Positions 55,085 to 63,912 of a stretch of 64,000 nucleotides of DNA are shown here, piece by piece (the first letter of the stretch is position 1; every line of letters begins with the position of its first letter). The stretch lies in NCBI RefSeq assembly GCF_003202155.1, contig NZ_QFLI01000007.1, positions 124,001-188,000 on the forward strand, written 5' to 3'. A program made the translations under genes and the position numbers. Below the pieces are notes generated by a model that saw only the letters and a list, made by a program, of their open reading frames with translations, did not search any database and was not told the DNA's origin. Source of the stretch: Marinifilum breve (GTDB lineage: Bacteria > Bacteroidota > Bacteroidia > Bacteroidales > Marinifilaceae).

Positions 55085-55174
55085 TAATTTTGCGGCGAAA
55101 TCGTGCGTAATCTCTGGCAGATCTACAGATAAATTGTGAATATTGCGCTCGTTAAACCTTAATAAATTAAAACA
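55085..55174 (+). promoter_or_regulatory. rplS -7 box and possible L19 leader
   Basis: TAATTTTG (55085-55092) matches the TAnnTTTG box, followed by an unusually G/C-rich leader for this genome (GCGGCGAAATCGTGCG ... TTGCGCTCG) of about 80 bases up to the L19 start. Ribosomal-protein leaders that bind L19 are known in Flavobacteriia; whether this is one is untested. Confidence 0.35.
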
Positions 55175-55522
55175 ATGGATTTAATTAAAGTTGCAGAAGA
55201 AGCTTTCAAAAGTGGTATTGAAACTCCTGAATTCCAAGCAGGTGATACTATTAGCGTTTCTTACAAAATTAAAGAGGGTAACAAAGAAAGAACTCAGGTG
55301 TTTAGAGGTGTTGTAATCCAAATTAAAGGATCAGGATCTACTAAGACTTTTACCATCAGAAAAATGTCTGGTAACGTAGGTGTGGAAAGAATTATTCCTT
55401 TCACTTCTCCATTCATTGAAAAAATTGAAGTAAACAAAAGAGGTCGTGTTAGAAGAGCTCGTATCTACTATCTACGCGAACTTACTGGTAAGAAAGCAAG
55501 AATCAAAGAAAGAAGATTCTAA
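55175..55522 (+). CDS. rplS: 50S ribosomal protein L19
   Basis: 115 residues, full length. '[33 protein letters not shown]' and '[47 protein letters not shown]' are unmistakable L19. It sits at the 30S-50S interface. The gene stands alone here, without rpsP, rimM or trmD, as usual in Bacteroidota. Confidence 0.98.
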   Translation: MDLIKVAEEAFKSGIETPEFQAGDTISVSYKIKEGNKERTQVFRGVVIQIKGSGSTKTFTIRKMSGNVGVERIIPFTSPFIEKIEVNKRGRVRRARIYYLRELTGKKARIKERRF

Positions 55523-55545
55523 TCTTACTTCGAAAAAATACAAAA

Positions 55546-55563
55546 GCCTTCCAGACGGAAGGC
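55546..55563 (+). terminator. Terminator of rplS
   Basis: GCCTTCC / GGAAGGC, loop AGAC, flanked by AAAA and TTTTTTT, 23 bases after the stop. Confidence 0.9.
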
Positions 55564-55575
55564 TTTTTTTATGCA

Positions 55576-55607
55576 CAAAAAAAGCACCTGAAAACTTCTC
55601 AGATGCT
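55576..55607 (-). terminator. Terminator at the end of the curli gene group
   Basis: Minus strand AGCATCTGA / TCAGGTGCT (one G-U) with a 7-nt loop and TTTTTTT tail, 20 bases after the TolB-like lipoprotein gene. Confidence 0.8.
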
Positions 55608-55627
55608 AAATTATTTAAACAGGACTA

Positions 55628-57166
55628 TCAATGCGGATTATACCAAAAAGGCATTTGTCCACTACTAATTAATTGTGTTCTATTACTGCCATCGTCATCC
55701 ATTGTCCAAATCGTTTTTGGACCATCACCATCATTAGCAACGTTCATAAAAATAATTTTTTCCCCTGTTTCTGAAAATCTAGCCTGAATATCATTACCGG
55801 TCTTATCATCTCCCGATAAATCCGTCAATTCACTTCCATCAACATTAATACTATATATCCTAACATCAAAACGTCTTCCATTATCTCTTTCTACAATCGT
55901 ATCCCTCGAAAAAATAATTTTTTTCCCATTAGGTGAAAAAACAGGATTAGACACAGTACCAAACTCATCAGGTAATAACCTAGTAAGTCCAGAACCATCT
56001 TCTGGATTCATTAAATAAATCTCATTTTGATAGGATTTTGGCCCTTGAGCCAATACAACTATTTTTTCAACACCATCAAAACCATCAAAACCATTAATAT
56101 AATCACACCCTTTATAAGTCCATCCTACAGGAGCTTTTGAAATTAAATCAAACCCAGCACCCTCATAACCTATACGATATAAATTTTCATTATGAGCATA
56201 TACAATACTTCCTCCATCTGGTGCCCAACAAAATCCTTCACCAGAACTATGAAAGCCTTCTACCGGAAACTCACTTGTAATCTGTTTCACATTATTACCT
56301 CTCGTATCCATTGTATAAATATGATATTTACCTGACTCATTTGATGAATAAGCTATAGTTTGAGTATTAGGCGAAATCTGAGGAAACACCTGACTGCTCC
56401 CCTCTGTAGTAAGTCTAACCAAGTGATTATCTTGAAGATCCCAGGAGTAAATATCTCTCGAACCCAATGTGTCTTTCACAAACAAATAAGGATTTTTAGG
56501 AAAATCCTCTGTCGCAAACCTCCACTTTTTACCTTCTACTTCATCCAATTGTTTATTTCTAGCCACAACTTTCCAAAGGTAAGTTGTTTCAAATTTCAGA
56601 TTCTTGACAGTATAAGTTGTATCTAAAATGTTCGAAACTACTTTTGTTCCTTCAGCGTCATCTGCTCCTTCATACAGTATCACATCAAAACGCAAAGTAT
56701 CACCCTTTTCCGTTTCTCCATTTCTCCATTTTAACTCAACTTCCGTGGGTAATTTAGTTTGATCATCCTCAATATCAGCAGGGGAAACATAAGTAATGTC
56801 ATCCGGAATTTTACTATCAAGTGGAGCTACTGTAAGTAAAAAACTCATTGAATTATTTTGATTTTCTGTTACTTTAATATTTATACTTTGTGAAGAATAA
56901 TCCTCCTTAGTTGCTGTAACAGAGTAATCACCAACTAACACTTTCTCAATACTAAATTCTCCTTCAGCATTTGTTGTTACTGAAGTAGTTCCAGGATTAG
57001 TAGTAATTGTTACGCCTTCCATTGGTAAATTACTAGCCGAAGCCTTTACCGTTCCACTGATTGAACCATATAGATCAGGTTCCACTGTACTTTCATTACA
57101 TGATATTACAAACATGGACAATCCGAAGACAATAAATAGTCCAAAGAGTGTGTAGAATTTTTTCAT
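55628..57166 (-). CDS. Lipoprotein with carboxypeptidase-like and TolB-like propeller domains
   Basis: 512 residues. Lipobox at the N-terminus ('LSMFVISC', lipid Cys near 23), a carboxypeptidase-D regulatory-like domain (about 33-112: 'SGTVKASASNLPMEGVTITTNPGTTSVTTNAEGEFSIEKV'), and a fibronectin-III-like stretch (about 118-220). PD40/TolB propeller repeats follow: 'QVFPQISPNTQTIAYSSNESGKYHIYTMDTRGNNVKQI', 'GTVSNPVFSPNGKKIIFSRD', 'IQARFSETGEKIIFMN', 'IWTMDDDGSNRTQL'. Probably on the outer membrane. It follows the CsgH-like gene by 30 bases, so it may be a curli accessory factor, though no such role is established. Confidence 0.82.
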   Translation of the reverse strand: MKKFYTLFGLFIVFGLSMFVISCNESTVEPDLYGSISGTVKASASNLPMEGVTITTNPGTTSVTTNAEGEFSIEKVLVGDYSVTATKEDYSSQSINIKVTENQNNSMSFLLTVAPLDSKIPDDITYVSPADIEDDQTKLPTEVELKWRNGETEKGDTLRFDVILYEGADDAEGTKVVSNILDTTYTVKNLKFETTYLWKVVARNKQLDEVEGKKWRFATEDFPKNPYLFVKDTLGSRDIYSWDLQDNHLVRLTTEGSSQVFPQISPNTQTIAYSSNESGKYHIYTMDTRGNNVKQITSEFPVEGFHSSGEGFCWAPDGGSIVYAHNENLYRIGYEGAGFDLISKAPVGWTYKGCDYINGFDGFDGVEKIVVLAQGPKSYQNEIYLMNPEDGSGLTRLLPDEFGTVSNPVFSPNGKKIIFSRDTIVERDNGRRFDVRIYSINVDGSELTDLSGDDKTGNDIQARFSETGEKIIFMNVANDGDGPKTIWTMDDDGSNRTQLISSGQMPFWYNPH

Positions 57167-57196
57167 ATTCTGGTAGCTATTTTAATTTTTCTTAAT

Positions 57197-57583
57197 TTAC
57201 TCATTATCTCCATGTAAAACAACCGAATCTTGAGCAACCAACTGCTTATTGTGATAAACGATCAAACTCACAAACAAATTATCCTTCTTAGATAAATTTA
57301 ACCTTACTTTAGATAATGTGAGCTGCTTATTTTTTGAAGAAATGCATTTTCCCTTTTGTGTTGATGTTGAATTTCCTGAACGACCTTCCTTTTTAGTCTT
57401 TAAAACGTAGTTAATAGCAATTGTTTTACCATCTTCATTTTTGAATTTGGCACTAAGTGTAAGATTCTTAATCTCGCCTTCTATTTCAATCCAAGCTTTC
57501 ATTTTATTCTTTTCAGGTTGGGCTGCAGAGGTACTAATTATCAAAAACAACAAAACTCCAAACATAAAAGTTCTTAGTATCAT
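57197..57583 (-). CDS. csgH: CsgH/CsgC-like curli chaperone
   Basis: 128 residues with a signal peptide ('FGVLLFLIISTSAAQ'). The mature domain is an Ig-like beta sandwich: 'INYVLKTKKEGRSGNSTSTQKGKCISSKNKQLTLSKVRLNLSKKDNLFVSLIVYHNKQLVAQDSVVL'. The G-(R/K)-S-G-x-S-x-x-x-Q-x-G block and the closing 'QLVAQDS' resemble CsgH/CsgC, periplasmic proteins that stop premature curlin amyloid formation. Identification is by pattern and by position in a curli locus; overall similarity appears low. Confidence 0.72.
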   Translation of the reverse strand: MILRTFMFGVLLFLIISTSAAQPEKNKMKAWIEIEGEIKNLTLSAKFKNEDGKTIAINYVLKTKKEGRSGNSTSTQKGKCISSKNKQLTLSKVRLNLSKKDNLFVSLIVYHNKQLVAQDSVVLHGDNE

Positions 57584-57711
57584 CTTATAGTAGTTGATTA
57601 CGAGTATTAAAAATATCTAATAGTTAATATAAAATCAATAAGGAAAGCGTTAAAATACTATAATTTGATAAAAAATATATTTAATTTCCGTAAAATATCT
57701 TAAAAGAAGAA

Positions 57712-57733
57712 GGGGTACCCCAAAGGATACCCC
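57712..57733 (-). terminator. Hairpin after the csgB-like gene
   Basis: GGGGTA / TACCCC with the loop between, followed on the minus strand by CTTCTTCTTTT. A moderate terminator between csgB- and csgH-like genes. Confidence 0.5.
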
Positions 57734-57756
57734 AACCATTTAAACCTGCTCTGTAT

Positions 57757-58290
57757 TCACAAACCACTTTGTATTATAACAGTCATACCATTTCCTACTT
57801 GGCTTACACTATAACCTTTGGTAGAATTTCCGGTATCTATTTGAATTAATTCATTGTCATTTCCAACTTGTGTAATTTCAAAGCTCTTATTATTCCCAAT
57901 AACTTCTTGTTGCAATGAATTGTTATCACCATATTGGTGAATGCTAGAGGAAATGTTGTTCCCAGTTAAGGCAGATTCAACAAAATTTAAATCTCCTCGC
58001 TGAAAAATCTCAATAACTTGGCGATTCCCCTTCTGAACTGCCTCTAATATGTTCTCAACACCAACCTGTTGGATGATTGCCACCTGTTCTTTACTGAATT
58101 GAGAAATCATTAATTCATTCTCATTTCCAAATTGAATAGCAGAGATAACATTTTCTCCTTCGATGGCTTTGGCAAGACCATAATTCAATTGATTTAGAAG
58201 TTGGTCTTCCTGATTATAATTCTGCCCAATTACAAAATTATTAAAACATAAGAACAGAGCGCACCAAATGTATTTTTTTAAATAAAGCAT
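57757..58290 (-). CDS. csgB: CsgB-like minor curlin
   Basis: 177 residues: signal peptide (about 1-23, 'WCALFLCFNNFVIGQ') and about six curlin strand motifs of the N-x-(A/S/L)-x-(I/V/L)-x-Q-x-G type, e.g. 'NENELMISQFSKEQVAIIQQVGVENILEAVQKGNRQVIEIFQRG'. The end 'GNGMTVIIQSGL' is strand-like, as in nucleators. Short length and irregular repeats compared with the two giant curlins next to it suggest the CsgB nucleator role (inference from size and order). It lies 73 bases after the csgA-like gene. Confidence 0.82.
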   Translation of the reverse strand: MLYLKKYIWCALFLCFNNFVIGQNYNQEDQLLNQLNYGLAKAIEGENVISAIQFGNENELMISQFSKEQVAIIQQVGVENILEAVQKGNRQVIEIFQRGDLNFVESALTGNNISSSIHQYGDNNSLQQEVIGNNKSFEITQVGNDNELIQIDTGNSTKGYSVSQVGNGMTVIIQSGL

Positions 58291-58317
58291 AAGCGATTTA
58301 GTGAAGATTTTAAGAAG

Positions 58318-58343
58318 AAAATTCCCACAATAGTGGGAATTTT
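58318..58343 (-). terminator. Terminator between csgA-like and csgB-like genes
   Basis: Stem AAAATTCCCAC / GTGGGAATTTT with loop AATA, T-rich on the minus strand; 20 bases after the curlin stop codon. Confidence 0.8.
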
Positions 58344-58362
58344 ACTTTATAATTTCATTGGA

Positions 58363-60003
58363 TCATGGTGAGAATACAACACCTGCATTACCCTGTTGAG
58401 TAACAGCGAAGTTTTCGTTACCATTCTGAATTACAAGACCAAAGTGATCATTACCAATTTGCTCAAGGAATGAAGTATTATTGTCACCCCACTGATAAGT
58501 TAAACCAGTATTGTCATCACCTGTCTGAAGAATAGTAGCACTATTGTACATACCGTCCATTTGTGCAATTACAGCAACGTTACGATCTCCATCTTGCAAG
58601 ATATCAGCTAAACTTTCTTCTTGATCAAACTGGAATACCCAACCTCTGTTATCATCACCTCTTTGCTCAACAAATGCATCAGATTTTTTACCTCCAAATT
58701 GTCCTACAAATGAGAAGTTGTGTTCACCTTTTTGGAAAATCTTGGCTTTATTTTTCTTACCACCAATCTGATCTATGATTGCTAAGTTACCATGATCTTT
58801 CTGAGTAATCTTCGCTTTATTCTTAGTTCCATAAAGTTGTGAAATGTAAGCTGTTTGATGAGTTCCAAATTGCTTAACTGTTGCTCGATCACCAGAACCG
58901 TACTTTTGAGTTACATCAGCAAAATGTCTGTATCCTTTTTGGAATACCTCAACATCTCCTTTTGATTCATGAATTTGCTCAACAAAAGCATAGTTACGAG
59001 TACCAATTTGATAAGTTCTTGATACATTATGGTCTCCACCAACTTGAACCGTACGTGCACGATTTGCACGACCGTTTTGCATGATATATGCTTCGTTATC
59101 TAAACCTCCTCTTTGATAGGTCGAAGCCATATTCCAAATACCATTTTGGTGAATGTTAGCAACATTACTAAAACCACCAATTTGCATAGTACGTGCTCTG
59201 TTAAATGCATATAGCTGAGTAATGGTTGCATTATTAAATTGACCAAACAACTGAGTTACTCTTGCACTATTACGCAATCCCCACTGGTTTACAAATGCAC
59301 TATTATATGCACCTCTTCTTTGGAACACATCAGAACGATTCATTCTACCATATTGAATTACCGTTGCATCAGTAAAAATTGGTAAAATTTGAGTAATGTT
59401 AGAAGAGTTACGAACTCCCATTTGCCAAACATTAGCACTACTCAATGCACCTAATTGAAGAACATCACTGCGATTAAAGCGTCCCATTTGATCTACCATA
59501 GCAATATTATTGTGATTAGCTTGCAAAATAGTTGATAGATTAGCTAATCCCAATTGCATCACCATCGCAGTATTTAAGAAATCAAACTGAGTTACGTAAG
59601 ACATATTAAACCAGCCTGTTTGACTAACACCTGCCATATTTAATAAGCCCAATTGAAGTACTCTAGAAATGTTGTGTAATCCCATTTGATCAACGTAAGC
59701 CATATTAAAGAATCCTACCTGATCAACATACGATACATTAAGAATGCCAAGCTGATTAACCATAGCTGAATTACCAACAAGAAACTGATTAATGTAAGAA
59801 ATGTTAGCAAGACCTTCTTGGTCAACTGTTGCGTCATTCCATAGTCCAAACTGGTCAACATCACTCATGTTGTACCATCCAACTTGGGTAACACCAGCTG
59901 TATTACCAAAACCCAATTGGTCTACTGTAGAGTAGTTTACCTGTGCGAAAGCAGAAGATACTGCAAAAACCACAGCAACTACCAGAAATAATAATTTTTT
60001 CAT
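58363..60003 (-). CDS. csgA: Giant curlin (CsgA-like) 2
   Basis: 546 residues: signal peptide 'MKKLLFLVVAVVFAVSSAFAQ', then about 45 strand motifs of roughly 11 residues, of type N-x-(A/S)-x-V-x-Q-x-G ('GNTAGVTQVGWYNMSDVDQFGLWNDATVDQEG'). The first half is rich in Phe, Leu, Met and Trp at variable positions, the second half in Lys and Arg ('TKNKAKITQKD', 'GGKKNKAKIFQKG'). The expected fold is an extended beta-solenoid amyloid on the cell surface. E. coli CsgA has about five 22-residue repeats in 151 residues, so this protein is more than three times longer. Promoter and terminator are its own. Confidence 0.9.
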   Translation of the reverse strand: MKKLLFLVVAVVFAVSSAFAQVNYSTVDQLGFGNTAGVTQVGWYNMSDVDQFGLWNDATVDQEGLANISYINQFLVGNSAMVNQLGILNVSYVDQVGFFNMAYVDQMGLHNISRVLQLGLLNMAGVSQTGWFNMSYVTQFDFLNTAMVMQLGLANLSTILQANHNNIAMVDQMGRFNRSDVLQLGALSSANVWQMGVRNSSNITQILPIFTDATVIQYGRMNRSDVFQRRGAYNSAFVNQWGLRNSARVTQLFGQFNNATITQLYAFNRARTMQIGGFSNVANIHQNGIWNMASTYQRGGLDNEAYIMQNGRANRARTVQVGGDHNVSRTYQIGTRNYAFVEQIHESKGDVEVFQKGYRHFADVTQKYGSGDRATVKQFGTHQTAYISQLYGTKNKAKITQKDHGNLAIIDQIGGKKNKAKIFQKGEHNFSFVGQFGGKKSDAFVEQRGDDNRGWVFQFDQEESLADILQDGDRNVAVIAQMDGMYNSATILQTGDDNTGLTYQWGDNNTSFLEQIGNDHFGLVIQNGNENFAVTQQGNAGVVFSP

Positions 60004-60348
60004 GGTTGATTTTTTTAAAGGTTTTAAAGTGAATTAAAATAAAATCTAGTATAGTATAAAGAGCTCTGATTCGATCTATGAAGACCAATTATAGCCTTAG
60101 TAGATCTTTTATCTAAATTAAAAAAAAGCCTTTCCAAACACCTTTATTTTTACATGAACGAATTATTACTCTTGATTAAACCGTATTCTCCACATGCTAA
60201 TTTTTATAGAGTCTAAAAAAGCATAAGAAAACTTAAACAAATGTTTAAAATGTCTTAAAATAAACGATAAGAAAAAACCGCCAAACTGCATTATTTCAGC
60301 AATTTGGCGGTTACATTTATTATAAATCAATCAAATCAATTCAAATAA
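60004..60348. other. Spacer between the two giant curlin genes
   Basis: 345 bases, A/T-rich, without a gene. It contains the terminator of the upstream curlin gene at 60276-60312 and must contain the promoter or leader of the 58363-60003 gene. No clear TAnnTTTG box was found. Confidence 0.6.
60276..60312 (-). terminator. Terminator of giant curlin 1
   Basis: AACCGCCAAA / TTTGGCGGTT outer stem with an inner CTG/CAG extension and TTTTTT tail on the minus strand. Confidence 0.85.
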
Positions 60349-62064
60349 TTATGGATTTACACCTGCATTGTATTGAGATACTACAGCAGTATTTCCATTA
60401 CCAAATTGAGTTACTGAAGACATATGTCCTAAACCATTTTGATATACATCAACAGTATTGTTGCTTCCAACCTGTAAAGTATAAGACTTATTGTATGATC
60501 CTAACTGCATAACATCTGCATCATTATTTACACCCAATGCTTGAATTGAAAGAGCTTCATTACCATTTCCTTCTTGTAAAATAAGAGCTTCACTGTTAGC
60601 TACAGCAAACTGAACGATAGCAGCTTCATTATTAATACCAAACTGACCAATTCCTGCATAAGTATTTTCTGTACCCAATTGAGCAATAGCAGCACTATTT
60701 AAATCACCTATTTGTGCAATTTCTGAAATTGAATTGCTATTTAAAACTTGAAGTACACCAGCTTCATTCTCATTACCTAACTGACCAATCCATGCAGTAG
60801 TAGAAAGATTAGCAACTTGTGCAATACCAGCTTCATTTTCTTCACCATATTGCTCTACATATGCTTTATTAAATATACCTCCAAGTTGATAAACATCAGC
60901 ATCATTCATATCACCTACTTGATATACATCAGCATCATTTTTTCTACCTAACTCTTGATTAACTTTAGCGTCATTATAATATCCATATTGAGTTACAAAT
61001 GCTACGTTTGATTTTCCTTCAGTTTGATTCACTTCTGCATTGTTATAATCTCCTGACTGATAAACGTCTGCTAAATTTCTTTTTCCTTCTACCTGAGTTA
61101 CAACACTTCTGTTTACAGTACCGAATTGTTCAGTTACAATTCTATTTCTTTTACCTGCAGTTTGAGTTGCATAAGCGTAGTTGTTATCACCATTTTGGTA
61201 AACATTGATTTTGTTTCTTTCTCCTGAAGCCTGATATGAATAAACATCATTTCCTGTTCCTACCTGAACAACTTTTGATCTATTAAATTCACCACCATAT
61301 TGCTCTGTTTTAGCAGTGTTTTCATATCCATTTTGTCTTACTTTAGCGGTATTCCAATAACCACCATCTTGCAAGATGTCAACTTCATTTTTATCATTAA
61401 ATTGCTTAACTATTGCCCAGTTATAAGTACCTCCGAATTGATCAACATACGCTCTGTTCTCATCTCCTCTTTGAAGCGTTCTTGTCCAGTTACCCATGCC
61501 ACCATCTTGTTCAACTCTCACATCATTTCCATTTCCACGCTGACGAGCAGTAATCCAATTGTACTGACCATCATACTGAACCATATGAGCATAGTTATTA
61601 TCTCCATACTGACCTACTTCAATATTATTATACATAGAACCAGCCTGATATGTGTAAGCATAGTTTTCATCACCATTTTGGAAAATAGTAGACCAATTGT
61701 ACATACCACCCCATTGATCAACTATCGCATCATTGTAATTTCCAAACTGAGAAATAACAGCATTATTAAAGTTCCCAGTCTGATCAATGTCAGCAAAATT
61801 TAGCATTCCAAATTGGAATACTTTTGCATATCCATTATCACCACCCTGCTTAATAGCTGATATATTAATTAAACCTTTCTGATCAACATCAGCATCATTA
61901 ACATCTCCATTTTGAGATACACCACTAATGTTTAAAACACCAGTTTGATTTACATTGGCATTATTGCCATTACCATTCTGATTTACACCAGAAATGTTTA
62001 CTTGAGCAAAAGAATATGCTCCTGTCATTACGACTGCTAAAAAGACGAATAAAATCTTTTTCAT
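60349..62064 (-). CDS. csgA: Giant curlin (CsgA-like) 1
   Basis: 571 residues: signal peptide 'MKKILFVFLAVVMTGAYSFAQ' and about 48 consecutive strand motifs ('NGNNANVNQTGVLNISGVSQNGDVNDADVDQKG' and so on). Repeats are regular, with Asn ladders, conserved Gln and Gly at turns and many Asp/Glu, so the protein is acidic. Tyr and Trp recur in 'GGMYNWS' type units. It ends 'GNTAVVSQYNAGVNP', as does its neighbour ('AVTQQGNAGVVFSP'). It is expected to be the major fibre subunit secreted through the CsgG pore encoded upstream. Confidence 0.92.
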   Translation of the reverse strand: MKKILFVFLAVVMTGAYSFAQVNISGVNQNGNGNNANVNQTGVLNISGVSQNGDVNDADVDQKGLINISAIKQGGDNGYAKVFQFGMLNFADIDQTGNFNNAVISQFGNYNDAIVDQWGGMYNWSTIFQNGDENYAYTYQAGSMYNNIEVGQYGDNNYAHMVQYDGQYNWITARQRGNGNDVRVEQDGGMGNWTRTLQRGDENRAYVDQFGGTYNWAIVKQFNDKNEVDILQDGGYWNTAKVRQNGYENTAKTEQYGGEFNRSKVVQVGTGNDVYSYQASGERNKINVYQNGDNNYAYATQTAGKRNRIVTEQFGTVNRSVVTQVEGKRNLADVYQSGDYNNAEVNQTEGKSNVAFVTQYGYYNDAKVNQELGRKNDADVYQVGDMNDADVYQLGGIFNKAYVEQYGEENEAGIAQVANLSTTAWIGQLGNENEAGVLQVLNSNSISEIAQIGDLNSAAIAQLGTENTYAGIGQFGINNEAAIVQFAVANSEALILQEGNGNEALSIQALGVNNDADVMQLGSYNKSYTLQVGSNNTVDVYQNGLGHMSSVTQFGNGNTAVVSQYNAGVNP

Positions 62065-62418
62065 GGTTTGAATTTTTTGGTTTAAAGTGAAAAACAGGTT
62101 TCCCTGCGTGAATTGTTTTAATTAATCTTTAATGTATTATTTGATGATTTATGTTCTTAATTCGAAAACTAAAGTATAAAGTTAAATTGAAAATAAAATG
62201 TTAGTTTACATCAAAACATACATTTATATGATGAGTATTTAAAAGATATTGATCAAACCAAACAAAGTTTTTAAATACTGTTTAAATAGTTAATTTAAAT
62301 TAAACAAGCCTCTTGAACCATTGCTTTTACTGACTCACACAAGAATATTAAAAGAAAAATCAAGTGTACAAAAAAGGGTTAGAAACTAATCTAACCCTTT
62401 TTCTTTTTTACTTTTATT
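62065..62418. other. Spacer between csgG-like and giant curlin 1 genes
   Basis: 354 bases without a gene. It holds the csgG terminator (62371-62402) and presumably the curlin promoter; the best -7-like sequence on the minus strand is TACTTTAG at 62169-62176, which is one base off consensus. Confidence 0.5.
62371..62402 (-). terminator. Terminator of the csgG-like gene
   Basis: 12-bp stem AAAAAGGGTTAG / CTAACCCTTTTT with an 8-nt loop, 17 bases after the stop codon. Confidence 0.85.
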
Positions 62419-63873
62419 TTATTCAACAGACTCAACGTCTGACTTAGGTTTCTTCCTAACCTTCTGTTTTCTTACTCTTTTTTTATTGTTCTTTTTCCAT
62501 AGATTATCAAAGTAAAAATTAAGTCCTATTTTTCCTTCCCAAAAATAATCATTGTAGTGTCCTTGTTTTAATCCATCTACTTTATCATTGAAGATATAAT
62601 GATTCAATACTGAAAAATTTAATCCAAATCTATCGTTGAGTAAAAATTCAACCCCAGCTCCATAAATTGCTTGGGCATGTATAGAATTTGATAGATCAAA
62701 TGTAAATGCTGATTTATCATGTTCTGAAAACAAACCAACACCGCCCTCAACATAAGGCGTCCAATCCTTATAAGGCAAAAGTCGATATTTTGCTGTTACA
62801 TCTAGCGAATTAAAGGTTTTTTGAAAATGTTTTGTTGTAGCTAAATCTCCTCGCGTAATACTAGCTTTAAACTGCATGAAAGATTGAGTATCGTAGAGCA
62901 AGGATACTCCACCACAAGCTTCCATTTCCGTATGACTAAAATCTCCCATATACAGCCAAGATCCTCCTTCAATACCAATCCCGAATTTATGACGTCTCTT
63001 GCTTATCAGTTGATCAAAGAAATCTGATTCTTGATTTTCTTCTTTTTCCTCTACATATCTAGTTATTACATCAGAATTAACCTCTTCTGGGTTCTTAAGA
63101 TCCCACAACCCTTCAATAACTCCTTCTATAATTAAGGATTCAACAGCTTTTTCAATAGCTTCTTTCACCGCCATTTCGGATGGTTCATTGTAGGTAAATC
63201 CGGTTTCAGCCTCCAAGAGTCGCTTAAATTTCACATATCTAAACAGGCTTGCATCAACCTTTTGCGATAATATCATTTTTGAAGTATAAACTGTCTTCAA
63301 TATCCTACCATTACTAGTCGAAATTGCGCGCAAATATACCGTAACCCTATCCTGACGATATTGACCCGAACCTCCAGCTGCAAAATACATTAAACCGGCA
63401 CCTCCGGTAATTACATTTGCATCATAACTAATCACTCCACCTTCTAAAACAATTCCTGCAAACAATAATGGCGGCAACAATTGAGTATTATCATCTTTAC
63501 CAGCATAATTCGCTCTACTTGATCGAATAATCTTCCTCTCATTCAACAGGTTATTCAACCCTTCTCGCTCAAGAGGTATAAACCAACCTGATTCCTCAAT
63601 TGCCTTTAATAATATTGAAGTGGTACCTTGCGTGACAGCTGTAGACCAATTTGCACCAGTCTCAGAAGGCTTGTATTGTCCGGTTTGATCTCGGAACTTA
63701 TATACTGCTGCCACAATTTTCTCTCGTGGTTCTGGTAATCCGACCAGATTTTTTCTAACAGGAGTTTCTGCTCCAATTTCTGCTCGCTGTTCAGTTAATG
63801 GTTGGTTAAAATAAGGTACACATCCACTGAAAATAAAAATTACCAGTAGATAAAGTGGTATAAATCTTTTCAT
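62419..63873 (-). CDS. csgG: CsgG-family curli secretion channel with C-terminal barrel extension
   Basis: 484 residues against about 277 in E. coli CsgG. Lipobox 'IFIFSGC' with the lipid Cys at about 18. CsgG core about 25-260: 'QPLTEQRAEIGAETPVRKNLVGLPEPREKIVAAVYKFRDQTGQYKPSE', 'ESGWFIPLEREGLNNLLNERKIIR', 'LLFAGIVLEGGVISYDANVITGGAGLMYFAAGGSGQYRQDRVTVYLRAI'. After a charged linker comes an extra domain about 290-465 with beta-barrel strands ('FGIGIEGGSWLYMGDF', 'TPYVEGGVGLF', 'GKIGLNFYF') and a basic tail. It would export curlins across the outer membrane. csgF lies directly upstream. Confidence 0.93.
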   Translation of the reverse strand: MKRFIPLYLLVIFIFSGCVPYFNQPLTEQRAEIGAETPVRKNLVGLPEPREKIVAAVYKFRDQTGQYKPSETGANWSTAVTQGTTSILLKAIEESGWFIPLEREGLNNLLNERKIIRSSRANYAGKDDNTQLLPPLLFAGIVLEGGVISYDANVITGGAGLMYFAAGGSGQYRQDRVTVYLRAISTSNGRILKTVYTSKMILSQKVDASLFRYVKFKRLLEAETGFTYNEPSEMAVKEAIEKAVESLIIEGVIEGLWDLKNPEEVNSDVITRYVEEKEENQESDFFDQLISKRRHKFGIGIEGGSWLYMGDFSHTEMEACGGVSLLYDTQSFMQFKASITRGDLATTKHFQKTFNSLDVTAKYRLLPYKDWTPYVEGGVGLFSEHDKSAFTFDLSNSIHAQAIYGAGVEFLLNDRFGLNFSVLNHYIFNDKVDGLKQGHYNDYFWEGKIGLNFYFDNLWKKNNKKRVRKQKVRKKPKSDVESVE

Positions 63874-63912
63874 ATAGAGAGATTTAAAGAGGTATAATAA
63901 TTAGTAGTAATT

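Noticed and set aside
61300-61803. 167-codon plus-strand frame opposite giant curlin 1
   Set aside because: Open only because of the regular repeat codons of the curlin gene on the other strand; composition is biased (Ile/Ser/Thr rich) and no family is seen.
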